Assembly (NCBI RefSeq): GCF_001043915.1
Contig: NZ_LABX01000121.1
Coordinates: 1-53,947 of the forward strand
DNA: 53,947 nucleotides
DNA from: Methylobacterium aquaticum
Lineage (GTDB): Bacteria > Pseudomonadota > Alphaproteobacteria > Rhizobiales > Beijerinckiaceae
Reading direction: 5' to 3'
The notes beneath the pieces were generated by a model. It searched no databases and was not told the origin of the DNA. It saw only the letters and a program-made list of their open reading frames with translations. Positions 20,806-29,663 of the stretch are shown here, in pieces; positions within the stretch are counted from its first letter, which is position 1, and each line of letters opens with the position of its first letter. The position numbers and the translations under genes are program-made.

Positions 20806-23139
20806 TCACGCCGGCGGCGGCCCGCCGAGCTTGATGCCGGCGCGGCGAAACATCGTCAGCCAGATCGTATTCAATTCGCTGCGGGTCGCGTCGCTCGCCG
20901 CGAGGTCGACGAGGAAGCAGCGTACCTCGTATTCAAGGCCGTGCTCGCCGATCCGCATCAGCAGGGCGCTCGGGGCCGGGCTCGCCGCGACGTTGGGGTG
21001 ACGCTCGGCGACCTTCAGCAGGATCTCGTGCAACACCTCGATGTCGGTCTCCTTGTCGAGGATCAGCGGCACGCGCAGGCGCTGGGTGTCGTCCGTCAGG
21101 GTCTTGTTGCGGACGATCGAGGTGATGAGGTCGGTGTTCGGCACCACCAGGTCGGTGCGGTCGCCGGTGGCGATCAGGGTCGAGCGCACGCTGATCTTCC
21201 TCACCCGTCCCTCCTCGCCCTTCACGGTGACGAGGTCGCCGACCCGGATCGGCCGCTCGGCCAGCACGATCAGCCCCGAGACGAAGTTCGACACGATGCT
21301 CTGGAGGCCGAAGCCGATGCCGACCGACAGGGCGCCGGCGATCACCGTCAGGCTCTGCGGGTTCACCCCGAGCTGGCCCAGCGCCACGACCAGCGTGAGC
21401 GCCAGGCCGCCATAGCCCACCACCGTGATGACCGAATAGCGCGCTCCGGCATCGAGCCGGGTATGGGGCAGGAAGCGCCGGTCGAGCCAGCCGGTGGCGA
21501 GCCGGGTCGCCAGCAGGCCGGCGCCGAAGGCGAAGAGCGCGAGGCCGGCGGCGCCGATCCATCCGCGCAGATCCGAGACCGTGGTGCCGAGGAACGCATC
21601 CTGGAACGGGTTCAGCTCGCCATGGGCGAGGCTCCACGGGCCGACGACGACGAACGCCATCGCGCCGACGACGAAGGCGTGCAGCAGGCCCGAGACCACG
21701 ATCGAGGTGAGCGCCAGCGTCCGGGGCCGGAGCGAGAAGGTCCGGCACAGCCGCAGCAGCCGGGGCGAGCGCGCGACGTCCTCGGTCCCGACCGAGAGCG
21801 CGTCGATGCCGATCAGCACGACCCAGCCCAGGGCCACCAGCACCCCGGTGACGAGGAGGCGCCCGATCAGGAACGAGCCCAGGGCCGTGAGGCCGAGCAG
21901 CGTGCAGGCGAAGGCGGCGGCCGTCACCACCCAGGCGAGCGGGGCCAGGGCGCCGAGGAAGCCGACCGGGGAGGCGGCCGGCATGGCCGCCGCCTCGTCC
22001 TCGCCCGGCGGCTCGGCATGGGCGAGCCGCGCCAGGGCGACGGCGAGCAGGGCGCAGCAGGCGAGGACCGCGAGGATCGTCGTCGCCTCGCTGATCGCCA
22101 CCCGCAGACGCGCCATGGCGGCGAACTCGGCGAAGACGAGGCTCGCCGCGTAGATCAGCAGCATCACCGTGCCGGTGCGGTGGATGGTCCGGGCCGCCAC
22201 GTCCCCGACGGCGAGGAGCCGCACCGAGGGATCGCGCGGCGCCACCAGCGCCCGCAGGATGCCGGTGCCGAGGATCACGCCGGCGATCGCCGCCAGGAGG
22301 CGCACCAGCACGGAATCCAGGCTGCCGGGGGAGAGATCCAGCTCGTCGTCGAGCAGGATCAGGCCCGCCAGCGTCAGCGGGACCGGCGCCACCATGATGC
22401 CGAGATGGATGAGGCTGTGGACCGCCGCCGCGCGCCGCGGGCCGATCCCGATCCGCCCGACGAAGCGGCGCCAGCGGCGTGTCAGGCGATGTCCGACCGC
22501 ACGGCTGGCCCAGTAGACGAGGCCGCCCAGGATCAGGACGATGGCAACGGCGATCAGGTCCTCGTGCCAGTCGTTCGCCGCGCCATGGGCGCCGAGTTCC
22601 GCCATCCTCTCGCCGATCTGCGGCACCGCGCGATCGAGCAGCTCGCTCCAGAAGGCGGGGGTGAGCGGGCTCTGGCTCGGGGCGAGGAGGCGCCGTGCGA
22701 ACAGCGACCGGCGCGTCTCCGTCACGGTGTTCAACAGTTCCTCGGCAGCGCGCAGGCTTTGCGCGTCCTGCCGCAGCCGGGCCTCGATCTGGGCCAGCTC
22801 GGCCTCGACCTGCCGCTTCTCGGCGCCGACGGCCTCCGGCACCGCGGCGCGGGCGATCTCGGCCGCCTGCGCCTGGAGCCGCGTCCGGGCCGCCTCCGTG
22901 TCCCGCCGCACGGCCTTGGCTTCGGTGATCAGGGCCTCGGCCCGCTCGCGGACGCGGAGCAGGCCCTTGAAGTCGCCGTGCAGCCGCTCCGCCTCGGCCC
23001 GGGCCGCCGCGATGCCGGCATTCAGCTCGGTCCGGCGCGCATCGCCGGTCTGGGCCGCGGCCGGGAGCGCCAGGGCGAGCAGCAGGGCCAGGACGGCGAG
23101 AACGGCGCCGCGAAGGACGACGGAGACGGGAGGGGGCAT
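20806..23139 (-). CDS. DUF3772 / MscS family mechanosensitive ion channel
   Basis: A 777-residue large MscS-type protein of the inner membrane that should open under membrane tension to release solutes. It has a signal peptide (LAVLALLLALALPAAAQ), a periplasmic coiled-coil-rich DUF3772 domain (roughly residues 30-170), about ten transmembrane segments, then the MscS core. The pore-lining and beta-domain region is GALSVGIGFGLQSIVSNFVS followed by LAERPIRVGDLVTVKGEEG and DLVVPNTDLITS. The ATG at 23139 is chosen because the signal peptide begins there, although the frame is open to 23259. Organisation resembles the MscK/KefA-like long channels. Two further genes lie upstream on the same strand. 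Confidence 0.92.
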   Translation of the reverse strand: MPPPVSVVLRGAVLAVLALLLALALPAAAQTGDARRTELNAGIAAARAEAERLHGDFKGLLRVRERAEALITEAKAVRRDTEAARTRLQAQAAEIARAAVPEAVGAEKRQVEAELAQIEARLRQDAQSLRAAEELLNTVTETRRSLFARRLLAPSQSPLTPAFWSELLDRAVPQIGERMAELGAHGAANDWHEDLIAVAIVLILGGLVYWASRAVGHRLTRRWRRFVGRIGIGPRRAAAVHSLIHLGIMVAPVPLTLAGLILLDDELDLSPGSLDSVLVRLLAAIAGVILGTGILRALVAPRDPSVRLLAVGDVAARTIHRTGTVMLLIYAASLVFAEFAAMARLRVAISEATTILAVLACCALLAVALARLAHAEPPGEDEAAAMPAASPVGFLGALAPLAWVVTAAAFACTLLGLTALGSFLIGRLLVTGVLVALGWVVLIGIDALSVGTEDVARSPRLLRLCRTFSLRPRTLALTSIVVSGLLHAFVVGAMAFVVVGPWSLAHGELNPFQDAFLGTTVSDLRGWIGAAGLALFAFGAGLLATRLATGWLDRRFLPHTRLDAGARYSVITVVGYGGLALTLVVALGQLGVNPQSLTVIAGALSVGIGFGLQSIVSNFVSGLIVLAERPIRVGDLVTVKGEEGRVRKISVRSTLIATGDRTDLVVPNTDLITSIVRNKTLTDDTQRLRVPLILDKETDIEVLHEILLKVAERHPNVAASPAPSALLMRIGEHGLEYEVRCFLVDLAASDATRSELNTIWLTMFRRAGIKLGGPPPA

Positions 23140-23313
23140 GGTGACAGCTCGGGACGCCGCGCCGTGGCGAGGCTTGGCCGCAGGCTGCCTAGCACAGCCG
23201 AACCGATCGGCAAGCGGTGGCGACGGATGCTGTCGGCCAACGATCGTGTTGCCCGTCAATCATGGCGGCCCCTTCCCGGAGAGGAGCCGGCTCGGCCCCG
23301 GCGTGGCCTGCGG

Positions 23314-24027
23314 TCAGCCGTGATCGGCCGGGCGCGTGGCGATCCAGACCACGTGCGGGGTCCGCCCGGGCCGCTCGGAGCGGAGGCGGTGCTCCACCAC
23401 GGCAAAGCCGGTGCGCTTCAGCCGGGCCTTGAACGCCCGGTCCGGGCAGCCCGACCAGACTGCCAGCACCCCGCCCGGCCGCAGGGCCCAGAACGCCCGC
23501 TTCAGACCCCAGGCATCGTAGAGCCGGTCGTTGGCCCGGCTGACCAGGCCGCGCGGGCCGTTGTCGACATCGAGCAGAAGCGCGTCCCAGGCCCGCGGCC
23601 CGGACTGGATCACCCGGTTGACGTCGGCCTCGCGGATCTCGACCCGCGGGTCGTCGAGGCAGCCGCCGAACACGTGGGCGAGAGGGCCACGGGCCCAGGC
23701 GAGAACCGCCGGCACCAGCTCGGCGACGACGATCGTCGCATCGGGCCCAAGCTCGGCCAGGGCCGCCCGCAAGGTGAAGCCCATGCCGAGTCCCCCGATC
23801 AGCACCCGCGGACCGGCGCGGTCGCGCAAGCCCGCGCAGGCGAGGGCCGCCAGCTCCCGCTCCGAGCCGCTGCGATGGCTGCCCATCAGTTCCATGCCGT
23901 CGACGACGATCAGGTATTCGTCGTCGCGTCGCACCAGCCGCAGCGACCTGCCCCCGCCGGGAATCGGGCCGGTCTCGAGTTCGGTCCAGGCCGCCAGCGC
24001 CGCGCCCGGCGCGAGGGATCGCCTCAT
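23314..24027 (-). CDS. Spermidine-synthase-like SAM-dependent protein
   Basis: A 237-residue Rossmann-fold protein resembling spermidine synthases without the N-terminal beta domain. It has VLIGGLGMGFTLRAAL (nucleotide-binding loop), VAELVPAVLAW (acidic residue after strand 2), DALLLDVDNGPRGLV (catalytic-region Asp) and GGVLAVWSG. Polyamine synthase versus methyltransferase cannot be told; orphan proteins of this type are usually annotated as spermidine synthase-like. The ATG at 24027 follows a GAGAGACAAG-type ribosome binding site; the frame extends to 24120 without protein character. No other polyamine gene is nearby. Confidence 0.8.
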   Translation of the reverse strand: MRRSLAPGAALAAWTELETGPIPGGGRSLRLVRRDDEYLIVVDGMELMGSHRSGSERELAALACAGLRDRAGPRVLIGGLGMGFTLRAALAELGPDATIVVAELVPAVLAWARGPLAHVFGGCLDDPRVEIREADVNRVIQSGPRAWDALLLDVDNGPRGLVSRANDRLYDAWGLKRAFWALRPGGVLAVWSGCPDRAFKARLKRTGFAVVEHRLRSERPGRTPHVVWIATRPADHG

Positions 24028-24165
24028 CGGTCTTGTCTCTCGCCGCCGGGGGAGGGGCGGGCGCCTCGTATCGTGGTCCCGCTCATAGGCGCCGCCGGCC
24101 GAAGATTCACCTGCCGGCATCGTGCCGGGCGAAGTTTCCCGAGGGCGATCGGGCCGGGCGCCCTC

Positions 24166-25221
24166 TCACGCCTTCTGCGCGCCGTTGTCGCCCGAGGGCT
24201 CGCCTGCCGGCAGCCGGAGGAGGACGGCCTTGCGGATCGTGTCGGCGTAGCGGCGATATTCGGCGGCGCGCTCCTCGGACAGCGCTCCGACGGTGGAGCG
24301 CCCGGCCTCGCGGGCCTCCCGTGCCATCCGCCGGACGAGTTCCGCCCGTTCCTCGATGATGCGCAGGGCCACCCGCAGGGCCTCGTCGACGGACGCCTCC
24401 TGCTCCCTGGCCACCGCCTCGCCGGAATAGGCGTGGCCGACCTGGCAGCGGAACCGCGGGGGCCGGGAATCCCGCATCTGCGAGAGCACGCCGCGGCATT
24501 GCGGGCAGGTCAGCGCGGCGGGATCGGCGATGGGCCGCAAAACCTCGCTGTCGATCCGCACCTCGCTGTCGATCCGCCCGCCGGCCGCGATGTCGATCTC
24601 GAGGCGCAGATCCGGGCAGAGCGGCGGGCGCGGTCCGGGAGGATCGCGCACCAGATCCGACAGCACGTCGCCGATCCGTGCCGCCGGCAGCGTGAGATCG
24701 ACATCCAGGGCCGCCAGCGCACTGCGCGGCATCTCGTCGGCCAGCGCCTCCGCGGGATCCTGCACCAGGGTGATCCCGCCGCAGCTCTTGATCGCCTCGA
24801 GGCCCGAGGCGCCGTCGTTCAGCAGGCCGCTCAGGAGAATGCCGATCACCCGCGGCCCGTAGGTGGCGGCGGCCGAGCGGAACAGGGGATCGATGGAGGG
24901 CCGCGCCATGTTCTCGTGCGGGCCCCGTCCGAGCCGGACCGTGCCGTCCCTGAGGAGGAGATGCCGATCCGGCACGCCGATCGTGACGGTCCCGGGCCGG
25001 ATCGCCATGCCGTCGGCCGCGGCCTGGACCGGCAGGTGGCGCGCCCCCGCGGCCACCGTCGCCAGCAGGCCGCGGCTGCGGACCGGACTGTGCAGCACGA
25101 CGAACACCGCCGCCGGCAGGTCCGGCGTCACGGCTCCAAGGATCGTCTTCAGCGGAGCGGTCGCCCCGGAGGAGCCGCCGATGACGACGATGTCGCGATT
25201 GCTCATGCCCGAGATGCTCAT
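24166..25221 (-). CDS. Stand-alone CheB-type protein-glutamate methylesterase
   Basis: A 351-residue protein. The N-terminal ~190 residues are a CheB catalytic domain with no receiver domain before it: VIGGSSGATAPLK (Ser nucleophile), VPDRHLLLRDG, RPSIDPLFRSAA and GILLSGLLNDGASGLEAIKSCGG (Asp region). The C-terminal part carries TCPQCRGVL and FRCQVGHAYSGEA, a likely zinc-binding Cys/His site, and ends in a helical region. CheB normally removes methyl groups from chemoreceptors; the receiver-less, zinc-tailed form is an orphan type of unknown target. An 18-bp tandem duplication (24542-24577) gives RIDSEVRIDSEV. The ATG at 25221 is chosen because GGAG lies about 8 bases upstream; 25206 is the alternative. 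No cheR or chemoreceptor gene is adjacent. Confidence 0.85.
   Translation of the reverse strand: MSISGMSNRDIVVIGGSSGATAPLKTILGAVTPDLPAAVFVVLHSPVRSRGLLATVAAGARHLPVQAAADGMAIRPGTVTIGVPDRHLLLRDGTVRLGRGPHENMARPSIDPLFRSAAATYGPRVIGILLSGLLNDGASGLEAIKSCGGITLVQDPAEALADEMPRSALAALDVDLTLPAARIGDVLSDLVRDPPGPRPPLCPDLRLEIDIAAGGRIDSEVRIDSEVLRPIADPAALTCPQCRGVLSQMRDSRPPRFRCQVGHAYSGEAVAREQEASVDEALRVALRIIEERAELVRRMAREAREAGRSTVGALSEERAAEYRRYADTIRKAVLLRLPAGEPSGDNGAQKA
24542..24577. repeat. In-frame 18-bp tandem duplication in the CheB-like gene
   Basis: Units 24542-24559 and 24560-24577 are identical (ACCTCGCTGTCGATCCGC) and encode the repeated hexapeptide IDSEVR/IDSEVL in the linker before the Cys/His tail. Confidence 0.9.
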
Positions 25222-25353
25222 GCCCGAGGACTCCAGCGCGCCAGGATCGGCCAACGCGGGAAGGCTTCGGAGGGTGCATGCGTGGACGGCGCAGGCGAAT
25301 GCCCGGGGACGAGGCACGGCCGGCAGAGCCGCGCCACCACGCCCCCATGCTCA

Positions 25354-25450
25354 AGATGATATACCGCGACGCGGGAGAAATCCTGGTTCCGGGCCGATCG
25401 GCGGGGAGGCTGGCCAAGCCGGATTTCCTCCGTGCCGCGGTATATTATCT
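25354..25450. repeat. 97-bp imperfect palindrome
   Basis: The left arm (AGATGATATACCGCG...) and right arm (...CGCGGTATATTATCT) are imperfectly complementary along almost their full length, including internal GGAGAAATCC and GGATTTCCTCC blocks. It would fold into one long hairpin of REP or MITE type. It lies between the divergent CheB-like gene and the hydroxybutyrate operon's terminator region; no gene is seen in 25222-25712. Confidence 0.7.
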
Positions 25451-25504
25451 GCCGAGATCGGCGACGGTCCACGGCAGGACGCTTGGTCTGATGGTCAGCT
25501 CGTT

Positions 25505-25533
25505 CCCACCCTCAACCTCAGGAAGAGGGTGGG
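25505..25533. repeat. Short perfect hairpin
   Basis: CCCACCCTC (25505-25513) pairs with GAGGGTGGG (25525-25533). It is adjacent to the 97-bp palindrome and of the same style as the hairpins at 7.5 and 34.5 kb. Confidence 0.6.
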
Positions 25534-25670
25534 AGAGCCCTGCTCCGGCAGGATCCACACCCCTGTCGTGTACCGTGGCGATCGATCGTCGAAACACGGA
25601 CGACGACGCCATGGGCTTTGGCGAGCATCCCCGCGCGGCTTGTCCCGTCGGCCTCGCCCGCCAGGGATCA

Positions 25671-25702
25671 CGCGGGAGCGCCGGATCGCCGGCTCTCCCG
25701 CG
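25671..25702 (-). terminator. Hairpin downstream of the hydroxybutyrate operon
   Basis: CGCGGGAG (25671-25678) pairs with CTCCCGCG (25695-25702), and the loop holds a second small hairpin (CCGG-ATCG-CCGG). It begins 11 bases past the bdhA stop codon. There is no T-tract. Confidence 0.5.
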
Positions 25703-25712
25703 CTGAATGGCG

Positions 25713-26498
25713 TTATTGCGCCGTCCAGCCGCCATCCACCGTGAGGTTGGCGCCGGTGATCTGGCTGGCCGCATCCGAGCACAGGAACGCGGCGATCGCC
25801 GCGACCTGGTCCACGGTGACGAATTCCTTGGTCGGCTGGGCCTTGAGCAGAACCTCCTCGATCACCTGGTCCTTGGTCATGCCGCGGGCCTTCATCGTGT
25901 CGGGGATCTGCGCCTCGACCAGCGGGGTCCAGACATAGCCGGGCGAGATGCAGTTGACGGTGATCTTATGGGTGGCGAGTTCGAGCGCCGCCGTCTTGGT
26001 CAGGCCGGCGATGCCGTGCTTGGCCGCCACATAGGCCGCCTTGAAGGGCGAGGCGACGAGGGAATGCGCCGAGGCGGTGTTGATGATCCGGCCCCAGCCC
26101 TTCTTCTTCATGCCGGGGATCGCCGCCCGCATGGTGTGGAACGCCGAGGACAGGTTGATCGCGATGATCTGGTCCCACTTCTCGACTGGAAACTCCTCGA
26201 TCGCCGAGACGTACTGGATGCCCGCATTGTTGACCAGGATGTCGACCGCGCCGAAGTCCGTCTCGGCCTGCGCCACCATGGCGGCGATCTCGTCGCCCTT
26301 GCTCATGTCGGCGCCGGAATAGACCGCGCGGACGCCGAACTCGGCCTCGATGCCGGCCCGCTCCTTTTCGATCGCGTCCGGCTGGCCGAAGCCGTTGATC
26401 ACCACGTTGGCGCCCTGTTGCGCCAGACCCCGCGCGATGGCGAGGCCGATGCCGCTCGTCGAGCCGGTGACGAGGGCGGTCTTGGAGTGCAGCGTCAT
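25713..26498 (-). CDS. bdhA: 3-hydroxybutyrate dehydrogenase (SDR family)
   Basis: A 261-residue cytosolic short-chain dehydrogenase that interconverts (R)-3-hydroxybutyrate and acetoacetate with NAD. It has the NAD-binding TGSTSGIG (11-18), NNAG (90-93) and the catalytic Ser143, Tyr156 and Lys160. The sequence ASAHSLVASPFKAAYVAAKHG around the active site and the VWTPLVEAQIPD...KARG segment are typical of D-beta-hydroxybutyrate dehydrogenases. The ATG at 26498 has a GAGGAGA ribosome binding site. It is the last gene of a tight same-strand trio with acetoacetate decarboxylase (23-base gap) and a patatin-like protein, fitting turnover of PHB or ketone bodies. Confidence 0.93.
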   Translation of the reverse strand: MTLHSKTALVTGSTSGIGLAIARGLAQQGANVVINGFGQPDAIEKERAGIEAEFGVRAVYSGADMSKGDEIAAMVAQAETDFGAVDILVNNAGIQYVSAIEEFPVEKWDQIIAINLSSAFHTMRAAIPGMKKKGWGRIINTASAHSLVASPFKAAYVAAKHGIAGLTKTAALELATHKITVNCISPGYVWTPLVEAQIPDTMKARGMTKDQVIEEVLLKAQPTKEFVTVDQVAAIAAFLCSDAASQITGANLTVDGGWTAQ

Positions 26499-26521
26499 GG
26501 GAAATCTCCTCGGACCAGGGA

Positions 26522-27265
26522 TCAGGCCAGGTAATCGTGCAGCACGTGGCCGTAGGGGAGGGTGAAGTCGACGACCTGGTGGCGGGCGCGCACGATCCGG
26601 CGCACCGGCAGGTCGGCGACGCGGCAATTGACGTGCGGGATCAGGTGCAGCCGCGCGTCGCCCTCCCAGGCGCCATGCACCGTGATGTCCTGGAGCCGGT
26701 AGCCGACCAGCTGCGCCACCTTCACCCCGCCATCGACATCCGGGATCAGCTTCAGGTTGACGTTGAGCTGGCCGATCCCGTCACGCACCGTGTCGAGCTG
26801 GTCTTCCAGGCTGCGGTGCTTGTAGGTCATCGTGCCCATCGCCACCCGCTCCTCGTCGTAATGCAGGGTGCCGGTGAGCGTGTCCTTCATCACCTTGAGC
26901 CGGGGCACGCCCCACTTCTTCGGGAAGCCCCAGATCTCGCGGCCGGCGGTGATCGGCGGCTCGTCGTCGAGATACATCTGGACCGAGTAGTTGCACGGCT
27001 CGCCCTTGTACTGGGCGACGATGGCCGACCCGCTCTCCTCGTAATCGCCGAAGCCGGAGGAATCCGGCATCTTCATCCACTCGTAATACGCGAGGTTGCC
27101 GGGTGCCGGCTCAAGCGGCTCGGGCAGGGCGGCCCGCAGCGCATCGGGGTCTGTCTCGTAGGTGATGATGAGATATTCCCGCCGCAGGAAGCGGTACGGC
27201 CCGTGCGGATAGCTCGGGCTGAAAGCCGGCATCGACGGGGCTTTCAGGATCTCGTCGCGGGTCAT
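26522..27265 (-). CDS. adc: Acetoacetate decarboxylase
   Basis: A 247-residue ADC-family enzyme that splits acetoacetate to acetone and CO2 in the cytoplasm. The Schiff-base lysine lies in EIWGFPKKWGVPRL (Lys116/117), the equivalent of Lys115/116 of the clostridial enzyme, and the glutamate-containing EESGSAIVAQ precedes it. The ATG at 27265 follows an AAGGCACG-type site. It lies 20 bases after the patatin-like gene and 23 bases before bdhA, so its acetoacetate substrate is made by the next enzyme. Confidence 0.92.
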   Translation of the reverse strand: MTRDEILKAPSMPAFSPSYPHGPYRFLRREYLIITYETDPDALRAALPEPLEPAPGNLAYYEWMKMPDSSGFGDYEESGSAIVAQYKGEPCNYSVQMYLDDEPPITAGREIWGFPKKWGVPRLKVMKDTLTGTLHYDEERVAMGTMTYKHRSLEDQLDTVRDGIGQLNVNLKLIPDVDGGVKVAQLVGYRLQDITVHGAWEGDARLHLIPHVNCRVADLPVRRIVRARHQVVDFTLPYGHVLHDYLA

Positions 27266-27285
27266 GCAGCGTGCCTTTCTCAGGA

Positions 27286-28425
27286 TCAGTCCCGTGCGTC
27301 GCGGGTGAGGTCGAACGCGGTCACGCCCTGCTCGGGCCGGCACCGCTCGATCCAGTGGCGGTGACGCAGCGAGCGGCGCACGTCGTTGCGGCCGGCCTTC
27401 CAGTGGTCCAGCATCGTGGCGCGCGAGAACTCGTAGTCCTTGGCGTCGTTTTCGTAGTTCTTGGCGCGGTAGATCAGCTGGAGGATCGTCACCGCGTTCT
27501 GGTGGCTCACCTCCGACAGGAAGGCGACGTCCGGATCCTGGCGCAATTCGGGCGGCAGCTTCTCGAAAAGGCGCCGGAACGCGGTCTTGGCCTTGTGGAT
27601 CTCGATCTGGTCGTTGGTGTTGAGCCGGGTGCGGCTGGAGAAGCGGATGTCCTTCTCGCGCTCGGATGCCTCCGACAGGGTGCGGGGCAGCGGGCCGCGG
27701 GCGCTGAACAGGTCGACCTGGAACACCGCGAGGTCGGCCAGGCGCTCCTCGTCCAGGACGTATTGCAGCGGCGTGTTCGAGACGATGCCGCCGTCCCAGT
27801 ACTGCTCGCCGTCGATCTCCACCGGCGGGAAGCCCGGGGGCAGGGCGCCTGACGCCATGATGTGCTCAGGCCCGATCCGCTCGCGGCGGTTGTCGAAATA
27901 GACGAAGTTGCCGGTGCGGATATTGACCGCGCCGACGCTGAGCCGGGTCTCGTGGCGGTTGATCCGGTCGAAGTCGACCAGCTCGACGAGCGTCTGCCGC
28001 AAGGGGGCGGTGTCGTAGTAGCTGAGCGCTTCGGGCGCCCCGGCCGGGTAGAGCGGGGCGGGGGGAACGCGCGGCGCGAAGAAGCCCGGCACCCCCACCG
28101 TCGCCCCGAAGGCGGCGCTCCAGGCGTTGAACGCCTCGCGGGCCTGCTCGCCGGGCCACCACGGCGAGACGGTGATGCCGGAGGACACCTTGTTCCAGAA
28201 TGCCCGCAGCCGCTCGACCCGGCGCTCGGGCGGGTTGCCGGCGATGAGCGCCGCGTTGATCGCCCCGATCGAGATGCCGGCGACCCAGTCGGGCGACAGC
28301 CCGGCCTCCTGCATCGCCTCGGCGACTCCGGCCTGGTAGGAGCCCAGCGCCCCGCCGCCCTGGAGCACCAGCACCCGGCGCTCGTCGTGATCGCCTCGTC
28401 CGTCCGCCCGATCCCGCTCGTCCAT
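27286..28425 (-). CDS. Patatin-like phospholipase with DUF3734 tail
   Basis: A 379-residue patatin-like acyl hydrolase. It shows the oxyanion loop GGGALGSYQAG, the nucleophile in GISIGA (Ser52) and the catalytic Asp211 in WDGGIVSNTP. The C-terminal ~100 residues are the DUF3734-type extension. In this operon, with acetoacetate decarboxylase and 3-hydroxybutyrate dehydrogenase, a role in releasing or trimming acyl chains, or polyhydroxybutyrate, is plausible but inferred. Patatin-adc-bdh neighbourhoods recur in alphaproteobacteria as I recall. The ATG at 28425 is chosen because homologous sequence begins soon after; the frame is open to 28701. The 284-base gap to the divergent accA should carry both promoters. 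Confidence 0.9.
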   Translation of the reverse strand: MDERDRADGRGDHDERRVLVLQGGGALGSYQAGVAEAMQEAGLSPDWVAGISIGAINAALIAGNPPERRVERLRAFWNKVSSGITVSPWWPGEQAREAFNAWSAAFGATVGVPGFFAPRVPPAPLYPAGAPEALSYYDTAPLRQTLVELVDFDRINRHETRLSVGAVNIRTGNFVYFDNRRERIGPEHIMASGALPPGFPPVEIDGEQYWDGGIVSNTPLQYVLDEERLADLAVFQVDLFSARGPLPRTLSEASEREKDIRFSSRTRLNTNDQIEIHKAKTAFRRLFEKLPPELRQDPDVAFLSEVSHQNAVTILQLIYRAKNYENDAKDYEFSRATMLDHWKAGRNDVRRSLRHRHWIERCRPEQGVTAFDLTRDARD

Positions 28426-28709
28426 AGGGCCTCCGCTGGCCGCCGCGCGAATCTCCGGCGGTAAGATGATGCTGCACTGCCGCACGACAAGCCCGGTGTC
28501 GATCCGCTGCGCGGGCCGCCCTGCCTCTTCCTCGGGTCGACTCCCCTGGGGCGGCCCTCGATTGACCCTTGGGTTGACATGCGCCGGCCCCTCCGCCAAG
28601 CCTCCGCGCCGCCTGGCCCCGGAGGGTCCGCCCATGCCCCGAGGGCGCTTCCGGCCCCGGCCTCCCGCCGAAGCCTTCGCGAGGCCGGCCCGACACAGCA
28701 CAGGTTCCG

Positions 28710-29663
28710 ATGCGCTCCTACCTCGACTTCGAAAAGCCGGTCGCCGAGCTCGAGGCGAAGCTCGAGGAGCTGAAGGCCCTCGGCGACCGCGACGGCGCGG
28801 TGGCGATCAGCGAGGACGTGGCGCGGCTGGAGGCGAAGGCCGCGGCGGCCTTGGCCGAACTCTATGCCGGACTCACCCCCTGGCAGAAGACCCAGGTGGC
28901 CCGCCATCCCCAGAGGCCACACTTCGTCGATTATTGCGCCGGGCTGATCGAGGACTTCCAGCCGCTCGCCGGAGACCGGGCCTTCGGCGAGGACGAGGCG
29001 GTGGTGGGCGGGTTCGGGCGCTTCCGCGGCCGGCCGGTCTGCGTCATCGGCCAGGAGAAGGGCGCCAACACCGAGGCGCGGATCCGGCACAATTTCGGCA
29101 TGGCCAAGCCTGAAGGCTACCGCAAGGCGGTGCGCCTGATGGGGCTCGCCGGCCGTTTCGGTCTGCCGGTCCTCACCTTCGTCGACACGGCCGGCGCCTA
29201 TCCGGGCATCGAGGCCGAGGAACGCGGCCAGGCCGAAGCCATCGCCCGCTCGACGGAAGCCTGCCTCGGCCTGCCGACCCCGAACGTCACCGTGGTGATC
29301 GGGGAAGGCGGTTCGGGCGGCGCCATCGCGCTCGCCACCGCCAACACCGTCCTGATGCTGGAACACGCGATCTACAGCGTGATCTCGCCGGAGGGGGCTG
29401 CCTCGATCCTGTGGCGCGATGCCGGCCGGGCCCAGGACGCCGCCACCGCGATGAAGATCACCGCCCAGGACCTCCTGCGCCTCGGCGTGATCGACGGCAT
29501 CGTCCCCGAGCCCACCGGCGGCGCCCACCGCGACGGCGAGGCCGCCATCCGGGCGACCGGTGAGGCGATCGCCGCCGCCCTCGAGCCGCTCTCGGCCCTC
29601 GATGCCGACGCGCTGCGGGACCGGCGGGCGCAGAAGTTCCTGGAGATCGGCCGGAGCCTCTGA
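28710..29663 (+). CDS. accA: Acetyl-CoA carboxylase carboxyltransferase subunit alpha
   Basis: A 317-residue protein that, with AccD, transfers CO2 from carboxybiotin to acetyl-CoA to make malonyl-CoA, the first step of fatty acid synthesis. The typical start MRSYLDFEKPVAELEAKLEEL (an acidic coiled coil) is followed by the crotonase-fold signatures MAKPEGYRKAVRLM, TFVDTAGAYPGIEAEERGQ and VVIGEGGSGGAIALA with the oxyanion glycines. The last ~25 residues are also family-like. Length is normal. It is transcribed alone; the downstream 277 bases before the L,D-transpeptidase gene hold no other gene. Confidence 0.96.
   Translation: MRSYLDFEKPVAELEAKLEELKALGDRDGAVAISEDVARLEAKAAAALAELYAGLTPWQKTQVARHPQRPHFVDYCAGLIEDFQPLAGDRAFGEDEAVVGGFGRFRGRPVCVIGQEKGANTEARIRHNFGMAKPEGYRKAVRLMGLAGRFGLPVLTFVDTAGAYPGIEAEERGQAEAIARSTEACLGLPTPNVTVVIGEGGSGGAIALATANTVLMLEHAIYSVISPEGAASILWRDAGRAQDAATAMKITAQDLLRLGVIDGIVPEPTGGAHRDGEAAIRATGEAIAAALEPLSALDADALRDRRAQKFLEIGRSL

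Noticed and set aside
20941..25359. A plus-strand frame of over 1400 codons opposite the MscS, spermidine-synthase-like and CheB genes
   Set aside because: It crosses three real genes and the gaps between them, with repetitive Arg/Gly/Glu/Ala composition and no domain; an artefact of GC bias.
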